A DNA stretch of 64,000 nt, taken from Phaseolus vulgaris. Lineage: Eukaryota; Streptophyta; Magnoliopsida; Fabales; Fabaceae. The notes under the pieces are model-generated. The model did not search any database. It saw only the letters and a list, made by a program, of their open reading frames with translations, and had not been told where the DNA came from. The translations under genes and the position numbers were made by a program. This document shows positions 29,330 through 41,428 of the stretch, piece after piece; the first letter of the stretch is position 1, and each line of letters starts with the position of its first letter. Where the stretch lies: contig NC_023750.2 of assembly GCF_000499845.2 (NCBI RefSeq), forward strand, positions 12,899,285 to 12,963,284, given 5' to 3'.

Positions 29330-30115
29330 ATTCAAATTAGAGATGAAAATGCAAAGCGGGTCATGTGGGTCGGTCCACTAATCCATTTAGGTCTGTCCCG
29401 CATCACCGGCAGTCTGCACGGGTCAACAGTGCGGTAAGGCGAATTGACCCGTTGACCCACATAAATAAAAAAAAATATTTTATTTTTTGTACAAAAAAAT
29501 CATATTCCACTCACTCATTATTTCAATGTGACATTTATTTTATTTTATTTAAAAAATGAATTTAATGTGTTAAAAAATGAATATTTTATTTTAATCATCT
29601 AAAAGAGTTAATATTAAGAGTGATAGTAGATTTAGTTTTAAGTAAAGTCTTATATTTAAATTTTTTTAATAAAAAATAATAGAAAAAAGAGATTTCAATA
29701 AGATACTAGTTAAAAAAAATAGCCATCTTCATTAAAATATTTTTTAACAAAACTTTGATAAGATGCTCTAATACATTTACATATATAAGAAAAATAGATG
29801 CAAAACAAAACTTTAATTTTTTTACAAGTCTTCTAACAACACTTATAATTGAATTCACATGTTTATCTTAATTGAATGAATTGAAACAGGGATAAAATTT
29901 TAATTCTTCAGCAGTAAAAATAGGTTTTTTTAATAACTAATAAAATTTTATTTTTTTAATATTTTCCTTATGCGGGTTGGTCCATAGGCTTGCAGGCTAC
30001 CTTTTATGCAGGGCGTGCTAGTGAAATGAGCCTACACTCCTTGCGCGGGGCAGGCCAAATACAGGGTGAGCCTATGCGGAGCGGACCAGCCCGCATTGCC
30101 ACCCCTAATTCAAAC
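29330..30115. mobile_element. Non-autonomous hAT-like element with 8-bp duplication
   Basis: 770-bp element at 29338-30107 with imperfect terminal inverted repeats: TAGAGATGAAAATGC at the left and, read inward from the right, TAGGGGTGGCAATGCGGG. The flanks are ATTCAAAT (29330-29337) and ATTCAAAC (30108-30115), an 8-bp duplication with one mismatch, which is the hAT hallmark. The ends are G+C rich with GCGGGT-type subterminal motifs and the core is AT-rich without a transposase, so it would need a partner for movement. It lies about 800 bp upstream of the PYL start. Confidence 0.75.
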
Positions 30116-31239
30116 TTTAGACCATCCTACATCTATAATATGAAAATGATTGGAATGAGTTATTTTGCATATGAAATGATTGTTAATTATTTTAAAAGAT
30201 TATTAGTTTTTTTCTTCAAAATTTGTTGTTGTTTTGATTGCAGACTGATGTTCACTATAACTATTTCCAATAAATTGATGAAGTGAAACCTCAAATTGGA
30301 TCAATTTCACGCACAAAAGAACTTATTTCAATTATTTTTGTATTACAAACACTTGAATAATCTAAAGTTTTAGACAAAAAATAAAAATCAATTTCGTGTT
30401 ATAATATATGAAAAAAAAATATATTTAACTTTAATAACAATTATAAATAACGTATCCAAAAGACAGTATAAATTTAACTTAGTATAGTTTGTTTTATCTT
30501 TATAAGTTTCTCTTATCATTACATACATTCTAACATAAAAATCCTGTGAAGTTAATTTAAATACACATTTGCTAGTGTTTTATTCGTTCGAACTCCTCTT
30601 GTTTATGAACCTAACTTTGCTAGTGTGTATATATATAGGAATGAAAAATGGGATTGTAATACGAACGTGACATATTTGCCAATTTCAAGCAGCTATGATA
30701 AAATCGAAGAGAATTATGGATACATATATTATATATTTTCAACTATATAAATAAATAAAATAAATAAATAAATAAGTATCAACTAACGCAATTTGGAAGT
30801 GGATTCTTAAAAACCCTACACTGCTTTTACTATTCACGTCACATCTTAGAAGTTTGAAACATGGAGTTTATCTTAAATTCTAAAAGCGTAATTTATTTTT
30901 AACACGTTAAATCAGATAAGATGAATAGATTTTATTTCGTCAATTCAAACTGTGCTAAAATTTCTCTTGGGTTGTACAGAAAATCATTTTTTTAAGTAAA
31001 GCTCACTACGGTCATAAGCGTTAACCTGAATTACAATTGCATGTTCGTAACAATTACAAATAACTTATCCTAACACATGTTAAGTATCTTTTGTTATCTT
31101 AAAGAAGTGAAATGTTACAGTGTTAATGAAGGTTTTAAGAAAAAAAATACGAGTTTTTAGATAGGAAATTTGGTTAAGATGAAAAGGAAAAGTTTCAATA
31201 ATAAAAAGGATTAAGAAGTGAGAAAGTTGACTTTGGAAT
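30116..31239. other. AT-rich intergenic DNA, no gene seen
   Basis: No open frame or known motif. AAAT-type simple repeats occur near 30745-30775. Confidence 0.6.
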
Positions 31240-31767
31240 TGTATCGGTCCGTATCGGATAAATCAGTCTCAACTTATGTTATCGACTGACCGTGTCAAAG
31301 AACATCTTAATGCACTTAATAAATAACAACAATGACAGTTATAAGAGTCTTTAATGAGTCATATTCACGCTCCGGATTATGCCAAAAATAATTGAAAGAT
31401 GGTACAAATATTTTTCAGATATCCCAACATTCATATATACCAATATACCTCCCTACAAATCAGGGATTACGATACACATTAGTGAATAACTAATATTTAG
31501 TCCATCACAACAATGGTCCATAATCAACAATATAAATAAACCCTCTATGGAGGTGTAAGGTACTTTTTAATCAGTTACAAATACGACACTCTTTACACAA
31601 AGTACTTACTTGATCGTCAAAGTACCTTTTTCGAGATCACCCTCAACCAAGCACCAACATTTTGAGGAAGGAGACTTGAAGGAAGAAAGAAGAAGATCAC
31701 TATCACGTCAGCAATTGTACAACCATTTTCAAGTATTATCTAGGCCCTATTTGCCTATACAGGTACA
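31240..31767 (+). repeat. 5' LTR of element F
   Basis: Begins TGTATCGGTCCGTATCGG and ends GGTACA, three bases before the primer-site homology. No second LTR copy was found in the window. The left boundary is inferred from the TG start. Confidence 0.5.
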
Positions 31768-31769
31768 AT

Positions 31770-31788
31770 TAGCGTCCACTATGAGGCC
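31770..31788 (+). other. Decayed primer-binding site of element F
   Basis: AGCGTCCACTATGAGGCCG aligns to GGCGCCCACCGTGGGGCCG of element A with five differences, every one a C-to-T or G-to-A transition. That is the pattern expected from long methylation of plant retroelement DNA. Confidence 0.65.
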
Positions 31789-31830
31789 GAGATAGTAGTC
31801 AATTTCATAATCAACTCCAAACTAGCAACA

Positions 31831-33530
31831 ATGGTGTCAACAAGAAACACAATCAATCACGATTAAATCACAGAGGAGCAGATCACAATAATCCAAACAC
31901 TCCAACCGCAAGTGGAGGAGATGCGTAAAAAAGGCATGGAAGATCAACGGAGGAACGAAGAAGAGGTGTACTCTCAAGGAGCAAAATAAAGAGTTGAAGC
32001 AACAACTCAACGAACCTGAACGAGAGAAGCAATCTCGAACGAAGACTCATCAGAGCTCTAGGCGAACCGAGTAGTCTGAAAGGAAATTCTTTTAGAAATG
32101 AAATAATGGAAGCACAAATCCCCTCCAAATGGAAGTGACTGACAATCAGGCTCTATGATGGTTCCACAGACCCGAAGGAGCACCTGAACGTTTTCAAGAC
32201 ACAAATGAACCTCTACACAACAAACAAGGTCGTTTGGTGCAAGGTTTTCCCCACCTCTCTCCGGGAAGGGGCACTCAGTTGGTTCACCCGACTCCCACCT
32301 AATTTGGTGGATTGTTTCAAAGCCTTTGCGGCTAAAGTTACCACTCAATATGCGACGATTCGACCGCTTCATATGTCGTTGATGACACTCTTTAACGTAA
32401 AGCCGGAAAAGTGAGAATCCTTGCGTACATTCATGGAGAGATTCAGTAAAGTTTGTATGGGCATCAAATATCTCATGCCAAAGATAGCCATGCATCACCT
32501 AGTCTCGGCAATCCGACTAGGCCGGTTCACCGAAAGTGTGATAAAGAGACCAGCCAAAGATCTTGATGAGTTGAGGAACTGAGCAACTATGTTCATGCAG
32601 ATAGAGGAGTCGAGCGACTTCCGCAGAAGTGTTCGATCCGAAAATGGAGGAGATAAAGGGAAGGAGAAAGATAGAGTAAATCGACCTACATTTGGTCGAT
32701 CAAACAGGTTCAGAGAGAACTGAGGACCTTGGTTCCTTAATTACACCTATTGAATGCTTCAAGGGGTAAAAATTCTGACGAGCCACTACAGGCCGAGCTA
32801 ATCCTAACCTTAAAGTAACTACAAAGTCCAAGAAACACCGATATGTTCAAACACTGTTAGTACCATCGCAACTTTGGCCATACGATCGAGGGGTCTCAAT
32901 CGTTGAAGGAAAAAATAGAGGAACTTATTCAAGTCGGTCATCTGCACAAGTTTGTTCAGACAACTGCACAAGTAGTACACACGGTGTGGACGAGAAGGAT
33001 CACGTCGTTTTGATGATGGCCAACGTCTTGCCAAGCAGAGAAGAAGGAGTGAAATACCTATACGTAGGATTCGACCACGAAGTGAGAGTTCTCAGAGGAA
33101 CAATCGATCGAGACGCGGTGTCCGGGAGGTCATCAGTACCATAGTCGGTCTGATTCCACTCGGAAATGTCAGTCGAAGAGAGGGAAAAATTCGTAGAAGT
33201 CCTTTCTTGGAGAACCGAGACCCCAAATACACCACGAGGCAAGTAAATACTATCGTCAGAAGATTTGATGGAGGCGGATGTCCAAGTTCCGCTCAAAAGA
33301 AACACCTTAGGGCCATCAGTTGATCCACTCGATAACCACCAAGGGCCAACCGAGGATTCTGCCAATTTCCTTCACAGATGACGATTTCACTACCATCTAC
33401 CCAACCCAGGACGACCACATGGTCATTACCGTGGATATAGATAAATTTGTCATCACCAAGGTCTCGGTGGATTAGGGCAGTTCGATCAATATTCAGTATT
33501 GGAAGATATTGGATAATTGCTAGTTTCTCA
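31831..33530 (+). pseudogene. Gag and protease start of element F
   Basis: Broken frame starting near the ATG at 31831. Recognisable pieces are a coiled-coil N-terminus, LYTTNKVVWCKVFPTSL and GALSWFTRLPPNLVDCFKAF (Retrotrans_gag core, 32205-32414), ESLRTFMERFSKV just after an in-frame TGA, and RPAKDLDELRN. Near 33230-33310 there is a match to the region before protease (RQVNTIVRRFDGGGCP), and near 33460 the protease site with a TAG (VSVD-stop-GSS). Nothing downstream of protease remains. Confidence 0.7.
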
Positions 33531-33910
33531 GTTATCTACGTCATTGTACTATAGAGGGTTAGCAAGAACACATTTAGTAAGGAGCACCTGCTATTTCTCA
33601 TATATTTTGTTTTCATTCTATAAGCATGGGTGTAATTGCATGTTTTGAGATTACTACCCCCAAAATCTTCATTCCAAATATCTTTTTGTTTTCACCACTG
33701 TAAGAGTTGCTCAGAAAATAACAACATTGAGTATGCTGCTATTTTTTCTATTTGTAATTTTTTGTTTTGTTTCATGCATCTTTTTTTTTTCTATTTATCA
33801 ATAATAGAAACTAATTTAGATAGCAATAAAATTTTTAGTCTCTGAAATGTTATCTAATTTAGTCAACATATCAACTAGTTTTTTTGTCTCTAAAATTGGT
33901 TTTTATTTAA

Positions 33911-33926
33911 TGATTTTCTTGTAGTG
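33911..33926 (-). mobile_element. Terminus of a CACTA-type transposon
   Basis: On the minus strand this reads CACTACAAGAAAATCA, the canonical CACTA terminal sequence, ending exactly at 33926. A partner terminus was not found to the left, so only the end is assigned. Confidence 0.5.
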
Positions 33927-36900
33927 TAATCTAACCAACGTTTTAAGAGTTTGATGAACATTATTTATACTTTAAAGTTTTAATCATAGATTCTTGGACT
34001 GTAATTATGAATAAATCTATTGTTTTAATTGAGATTCATCTAATTGGATTTATTTGGATCTTAACTATTATTTCTGTGTTTTTAGAGTACATGGTTTGAA
34101 GGAAGTTTCAACCTCGAGTGATTCCAATATGCAAAAGTCCAAGTTGTTTCTTTGAATAAAAGTAGAAAAAAAATCTAAGAAGAAGAATAAGAGAATAAAA
34201 TCTACAATATCTCAAAAATAAATTGAAAGTAAATCTTTTGCAAAATTCGAAGAAACACAAACGTGATAAACTGGAAACAAAATTCGAGAATTCTGGAAAG
34301 TTGGAAACTTTGAAACTGTTAACAAAATCTGAATTAGAATATTTTTTCGAGATTCTTGGACCAGAAAAACCTATAAAAAGATACGAGCTTTAAGGAGAAA
34401 TCATCAAACTTCAGAGCTTGACAATGACATTAAAAAAACAAAACATTAAGGTTTTCTTCGTTTTTTATTTTCTTTGTTGTAATCATTTTATTTTGTCTTC
34501 GTATCAAAGACTAAACTTCTTGAGGTTGATTTTGCAATGAATTTTGAGGTTTTTGTTCAATAAAGTTTTATTCTTAAATTCTTTGTAACATATTGTGCTT
34601 TACTATTGATCTTTTTGAAATTTGGTTTTTGTCAAAATAATTATCTTGGAACGCTTATTGAGAATTCAATTCTTTTCTCTAATAGGAGTTCTTGGTTAAT
34701 TTGCTTAGTCTTAATAAATCTCTTGTTTATTTAACTCAAGGTAGAAGATAAACATCTCACGAGTAGACATTGAAACTAGTGAGATACTTAATACATCAGT
34801 GGATGCTTCCTTTGTTGATAAGATTCCATTGAATTTATGGATGCTTGTTTGATTAAGTTTGACATTGTGAGAGGATTGAAAGAGTGAAAAACTTAAGAAA
34901 ATCAATGATAAATTCATTCTCGAATAAACATTAGAGTTAACCTGCTTCCCTTAACTGTTTTATAATCATACTTTACTTTTTCTGCAGAACAATCTCTACT
35001 CCCTTTTATTTTCATTGTTATTTGTAACCCTTTTGATTGCAAATAAATTTTGAATACTATATCTTAAATGAATTTACTATTGAATTCGTTAGGTGACAAC
35101 TTGGGGACATCTGACATTATCTATACTATCATCTTTTTGGTAAATGATCTCCATTGAAATAAAATAATTTTAATTTAATTGCTAAACGAGAATCTAATTA
35201 CATGAATATGATTAGAGTCTTTGATGGACTTCATCTAATGGATTTATCTTTTGAAGCGTGAACATCTAGGCATTATTATTATCATTATTAGATAGTTATT
35301 TTGCTTAGTCAATTAGGCTTTATGTTTTTCACTCAAATAGTTACTAACTAATCTATACATATTCTAATCTGACTAACGTTTTAAGAGTACATCAATATGT
35401 TTGTATTTACACATTTTTGTGTAAATTTATTAATTGGATATACAACACATGTCTTAAAAAATTGTATAAGTATTCAAAATTTTCGGTCTAGTAAATTTCT
35501 TTTTCAATTGTTCATTCAATTATTTGCACCTCTTAGTTCTTCACATTAATGTCAGTTGAGTTTTTTTATTTTGTTGTGTGTTTACTTTAAATTAAAATTT
35601 AAAAGTTCCAAATATTTTATTTCTGTTTAAACTTTCTCTTCAAGTTTGAATGTTTCATATGATATTATTTGCATAATGTCTAAAATATTCAAGTTGCAAT
35701 CCAGTTTATGTAACTAATATGTTTAATCAGTATTTAAACTCAATAAAAACTATTAAAATGTACGGACTTTATTTTTATCTGTTTAATCCTGAAAACTTTT
35801 TAAAAATAAACATAAATTATTGTTAGTTATTTCACTTTTTTTTTATTCAAATTAGATATACAGAGATTATTAGTCTAAATAAAAAAAGTTATAATAAATT
35901 TTATTTTAGATTTAAATAAATTCAAATATTTATTTTTAATCTAAACACAATTATAACACTGTTCACACTAAGGCAATAAACACTGCAATGAGGTGACAAA
36001 TAGATAAATTAATTTCTTTAGTATCTAAAAAGTTCAAAAAAAGTTACAAGCAAACGAGGGTGCTAATTAAAAATATCAAGATATAATATGCTAACAAGAT
36101 GACAAGTGCTACCATTTAATTGTCTTTTTATGAAAACATTTATCATACTATATAGCAATTTAAGAATCTGCATGATATATTTACTCCATCATGTTACGTA
36201 TTAAAATAAAAATAACTGTGACTTAGTGGTTTCAATGTTTATACCGCCAATTATCGAATGTTTTCGACCATATTCTTGGCATTTCAATTGTATAATCGAT
36301 AAGTTAGTACCAATCAAAGATAAAAGCCCTAGATTTTTTTTGTATATCAAATTGAATATCTCAACGTGGTTGTTCCACAAATTATAATAAATTGATTCAT
36401 TAACATAATGCATGTCCTAGGTATACTCAATAATTCATGCATATCATATCAAACGCACATATTCTCCAATGATTTCTCCATTTTGAGTCCCTTTCTATCT
36501 CTTTCCAATAACTTTTTTTTAAAGTATATTAATATTAAATGGAACTAAAAACGTTATCACCAATAAAAAAATATTTGAAATAAAATAGAAACATGTGATT
36601 TTAATCTCTTCTCGTAATGCACATTAAAATTTTCTATTTTTTATTTAGTATGTTGAATACTAGCTTTATCCATATAAGCATGACTTAAAAAATTGACAAA
36701 GATTGAGAAGATGGAAAATTGCTGGAGATCTAGAATTAGGATGATTGGTAACATGATTTTAATAATGCACTATTCTTACTTTATGTCACTGGAAAAAAAA
36801 TTAAATAAGTCATAAAATAGGTACCAAATAGATTCAATATTCAATGAAGATCTTGAATATAAATAATAGGGGTTTAGGAGGGCATACTAAGAGAACATAT

Positions 36901-36965
36901 ATAATTTGTATCTATACAAGAAATAAAACTAGATAGCATTAGAGATTAAATGTGCTGGACAATTT

Positions 36966-37136
36966 GGAGGGATAAGGATATTGGGTGACATATTAACGTT
37001 AGTGTAAATTGTAATATTTTCTTTTATCAACAATAAAAAAATTATAAAATGGAGGGATCAGGATATTGGGTGACATATTAACGTTAGTGTAAATTGTAAT
37101 ATTTTCTTTTATCAACAATAAAAAAATTATATAAAT
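36966..37136. repeat. 85-bp tandem duplication
   Basis: The unit starting GGAGGGATAAGGATATTGGG at 36966 is repeated at 37051 with very few differences. The unit contains no gene. Confidence 0.85.
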
Positions 37137-37399
37137 GGAGTATTAAGAGTGCTCCAATTAATGTATAAAAGAGGCCTCAACCCACATAAAGATGAGGGCA
37201 CCAAAAAAAATCTAGCACATGTACTTGCATCAATCTTAGCTAAAGAATAATATATCCAAAACATATCAAGCCAGATTACATTGTTTACAAGTTATGTTGC
37301 ATGATGCTTCATTGCTAAAATGAAAAAGTTAACACACCTCATCCTTTCATCACAACACCTTTTTTCTGGCGTTGGCTATGCCCATGGTTGTAACCTCAC

Positions 37400-39163
37400 A
37401 TCATGAAACAAGCATACAAAATATATATATATATATGTACGTGAGGAAGCAAACCCTCAATGAAAAAGTTTAAGCATGCATATAGATTAATACACCAATC
37501 AAGTAAGAGAAATTAATCTTTGGAAATTTATAGCTTACCCAAACCTTAATTTGGGTCACTGTAAATATTTCTATCGGGTCCACCACTACATTGTTTAAAA
37601 TTACTCTATTTCTATGATTCCAAATTTCCCAAATAATGACCATCCACATACATCTCCACATATTATTTCCCATGTTGTTAAGGACCATATAATACCTATT
37701 TGTTCAAAATGTTGTTCAACCCTATCACAATGTACACATAACCTACCATCTCAAGCATTAATAATATATCACACCTTGGAAGCCACTTTACAGGTAAAGA
37801 AAAGGTGGTTAACACACTCCAAAATAGATCCACACATAACACACTGCCCCCACTAGTCTGAATTCCTCTAGACATTAAATTATCATAAGTTGCAATTTTT
37901 CCAATTAAAACACACCATGCGCAAATTTGTGCTAAAGGGAGTGCTTTTAGATTCCAAAAGAAGTCAAAATTAAAAATAGAATTAGATTGTGGCTAAAATT
38001 CATTTTTGGTGAAAGAAATACATAGGTAGATTTTACATAGTAAGTATTTGAGGCATCACCCAACCAAGTTCATTCATCATTCTTATGTGCATTTATCGAG
38101 ACGATATTCAGTTCATCCATAAGAGTACTAGCATACTCATATTCCTATTGGAATTGTTTTCTTCTCCACACTATTTGCTAGAGCCATTGATTCTCGTGCC
38201 ATAGCCATACTGTTCTAGAGTACCCTCTTTATGTACTGAGTTCAGTAATAGTCTAGAGTATCTATTTTTTAGAGTGTCATTCCCTACCCACCTATCAGTC
38301 CAAAACATAATTTTTCCCTGTGCCTACCTTCCATCTCCTATGCATGTCAAACCATTTATTTGAGTTTGCCCCACATATCTTCTTAATATATCTACACCAC
38401 CAAGACTCTAAATTTGAAGCATTACTGGCATCCAATCCTCTCTAAGAACCATATTTGGATTCCAATACCTGTTTCTGAAGTCCTAAACCCTCACATCCTT
38501 ATCTCCATTTCCATTTTCCTAAAAGAACCATATTAAAAAGTTTTATATCTTTGATTCCTAATCCTCCCACCAATTTGGGTTTACATAAATATTGCATTTT
38601 AACCAAGCTATCTTTTTTATCACTTCCCCAGCCCCACAAAAATCTCTTTGTAGCCTTGTGATTATTTTCTTAACACCTATAGGGATTGAAAACAAAGAGA
38701 TATAATATAAGGGGATGTTGAGAGGAAATTTTTTAACAATGTGACTTTACTGGCTAAAAATAAGTGTTTTCCTTTCCATGTGGTAAGCTTACTCTTGATC
38801 TTAAGGATCATATTATTCCAGAAGAACTTTATTCTATAGTTATCCCCCACAAGAACCCTCAGGTATTTAAAAGGTAGCTCCATTAGGTTACAATTTAGAA
38901 TCACAGAGTATCTTTGGATTTCAATGTTTTGTACAACTATTCCAACAACTTTACTTTTCCTAAAGTTCACCTTCAAACCCGATGCAACTTCAAAGCATCT
39001 CAAGAAACATTTGATTACTGTGATATTCTTCACATCCACCTCACAAAAGAATATTGTGTCATCAGGAAAATGCAACATACAGATATCCATTTGATCTCTT
39101 CCCACTTTAATCCAATCATATAGTCCTTTTTTTAGTACTCTCATTACTCCCGTCAACCTTTCA
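37400..39163 (-). pseudogene. L1-type LINE, 3' part of reverse transcriptase
   Basis: Minus-strand remnant of a non-LTR retrotransposon. The segment 39156-38677 has LTGVMRVLKKGLYDWIK-like start, the catalytic site as FPDDTIFF (normally FADD), GLKVNFRKSKVVGI, LPFKYLRVLVG and KLTTWKGKHLFLASKVTLLKN. Further down, about 37860-37470, frames broken by stops contain the zf-RVT pattern (C-X2-C ... HLFFTC) and WEIWNHRNRVI. The 5' end is cut at 39163 by the CACTA terminus. The Ala-to-Pro change in the active site and frame breaks mark it as dead. Confidence 0.8.
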
Positions 39164-39584
39164 CACTATAAGAAAATTTGGTATTACATATAACAAAAAT
39201 TCGTATGTAACAGACAAAATCCGTATGTAAAACATAGCTACATATGGAAAAAAAATTCATATGTAAAACTAACATAGGTAACTATTACATACGGATTTTC
39301 AAATCCATATGTAATTACATATGGATTTGAAAATCCGTACTTAGAGACATATTTGTATGCAATTACATACGAACATGTCTATATGTAACTACATATCGAA
39401 GAATTAATAGGTAATTACATACATAAATATTTGTATGTAAAGATCTGTTGTATTTACATACATATTTGTTTGTATGTAATTACAGTTACATACTGATATT
39501 TCTATATGTAACTACATGGGACAATATCCGTATGTAATTTTCTGATGTAGTTAATTACATACAAAAATATTTATATATAATGTG

Positions 39585-40635
39585 TGTTGAACAAGGTGCT
39601 TTGATGTCTCCAAATCCAAGCAGAATGCTTGAAGATCTTTGTTGCGAGTTTTCTGTGTGTGTCAAGTAGTCTTTGAATTGCTAACCCACTCTTTATGATG
39701 ATCCAAGGTTAATTCAATCTTAATCCTTTTGAAAAAAGTGTTTTCTAAAGAGTTTAAAAATTCAACCTGTTGAAATGTCGATTCAACCGGTTGTTTACAC
39801 CGAGTGGATTTTTAAAAAGGATTTGAAAAGTTTGGCTTTGTTTGAATTTACTGTCAAACCAATTCAACTGGTTGTTTTTTCGAAAACCTTAACAAAATTT
39901 TGTTAAGCTATACCAATCTGTTTTAAATGATTCAAACTGCTTTTGGTTATAAACTTAAATGTGTTGACCATCTGATTGGAGTATAAAAAGGTTATTTTGC
40001 GCTCCTGGTCAATAACTAAGAAAGAGAGATCAATCAAAAATAGTTTTCAAGATTTCAAAGAGCTTTTGGATCATCTCAAAGTGTGGAATATGTTTGTCTT
40101 GTAATTTTGGATTGTAATATTTGATTTTACCCAGGTGTATTCTATTCCCTTCTTCCTTAATCACGGTACTTTTGTGTGATCTGGTGTGGTGCAGTTACAG
40201 AGGGTTGTTTTGAAAACTGTGTGTTTTGCCAAAGAGTGGTGTGTGTTCTTGAGGGGTTCAAGATCATCACTCTTGGTGTGTGTGTTGTGTAATCTAGGTT
40301 TGATTATATAGTGAATTCTCAATGGTTAGCTGAGGACTGAATGTGGCTCTTGGTTAAGAGTGAACCAGTACAAACATCTTGTGTGAATCTCTCTATCCTT
40401 ACACTCATTAAACTGCTTTAGCTTTAATTTTCTAAAGTGCTGGTATAAACAATTGGTTGTTTTGCAAAAACAATTGATTGATTTTCTGGAATCAAACTAA
40501 AAACAATTTTCTAATTGGCTGAAATTTTTTTCTAATTGATTGATTCTTCATAGTCTTTGACTCTACCTTCAATACTTGCGAAAATATTTCAAAAACAATT
40601 CACTCCCCTCTTGTTTAAGACCTATAATTCTAACA
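39585..40635 (+). mobile_element. SIRE-type copia solo LTR
   Basis: 1051 bp starting TGTTGAACAAGGTGC and ending AATTCTAACA, flanked by ATGTG on both sides (39580-39584 and 40636-40640). The internal part of the parent element is gone, as after LTR-LTR recombination. It contains the recurring AACCGGTT motif and the AACAATTCACTCCCCTCTTG stretch near the end that all SIRE-type LTRs here share. Confidence 0.88.
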
Positions 40636-40842
40636 ATGTGTAGTTTACTACTTTTTTGTGTAAACCTAGAGATATATATTCAAACGTTTTTGCATAGACC
40701 TGAACATATATATTCAAAATCATGATAGAATAAATTTTAAATTGTAAAAGATTATAATAATTAGAAATGAATGTGAAAAAACTTTGATCTAAGATTATCA
40801 ATGTGATATTGTAAATATCCAAAATATCTAAGAAATCCAATG

Positions 40843-41205
40843 TCAGTAAAAAGATTTGTAACAACTAAAATTATTATAGTCATCAACAGGTGAATTATGT
40901 TGTTGATCATGATTGTTGTCGTATTGCACTTGATCATTATCTTGGATATGATTATGTTGTTGTTGAGTATTTGGTTGTTGAAAAATATTTTGTGTAGCCG
41001 CTACTACTTGAGCAGGTAGATACAGAATCTGAAAGGACTCAAACCGGGAATTCATGTGTCGAATCTCCTCCTCATTAGTTGTTATTCGTTTTCTACGTTC
41101 AATGATTTCTTCTAAATCAACTTGCTGACTAGAAAATGCTATTGTTTGTTGTAAGTAATGATCAACACAATCGTCCTGACGATCTACATGTCCTACCCCG
41201 TACAC
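40843..41205 (-). pseudogene. CACTA transposase C-terminal fragment
   Basis: 121-codon frame with QTIAFSSQQVDLEEIIERR, EEEIRHMNSRFESFQ and a Gln/Asn/His-rich tail. The layout resembles the C-terminus of plant Ptta/En/Spm transposases, where a charged helix precedes a low-complexity tail. The assignment is by resemblance and by position within the CACTA remnant. The upstream part is displaced to 49333 onward by the copia insertion. Confidence 0.5.
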
Positions 41206-41428
41206 TCATCCCTTATACCTCCCACTTGCAACTTCTAACCAAGAACAATTTCTAAGTCTTTCCTCCTCAGTAGGGTCTAATGGAGTGCATAATGAGGTAT
41301 CCATGGAAGTTGACTGAGATAGTAATGCTTGAGAAAATCTACTTTCAAAATCTTCCTATTCAAATTGTAACTATTTGTTATAAAATAATAATTAATGTAC
41401 ATGTACAAAAAATTTGAAAGAAACTAAC

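Larger units (their letters stand above)
31240..33530 (+). mobile_element. Old Tat-like gypsy element F, 5' part only
   Basis: Plus-sense remnant: LTR (31240-31767), decayed primer site, gag and the beginning of protease, after which homology stops. Reading frames are broken many times, and most differences from the conserved motifs are C-to-T or G-to-A changes. It is much older than elements A and D. Confidence 0.7.
33531..37399. other. AT-rich region without a supportable gene
   Basis: No coding frame is convincing. It contains a CACTA-type terminus at 33911-33926, a direct repeat of TCTAACCAACGTTTTAAGAG type at 33927 and 35365, and an 85-bp tandem duplication at 36966-37136. The stretch at 34380-35100 looks like old LTR or leader sequence but cannot be classified. 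Confidence 0.5.
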
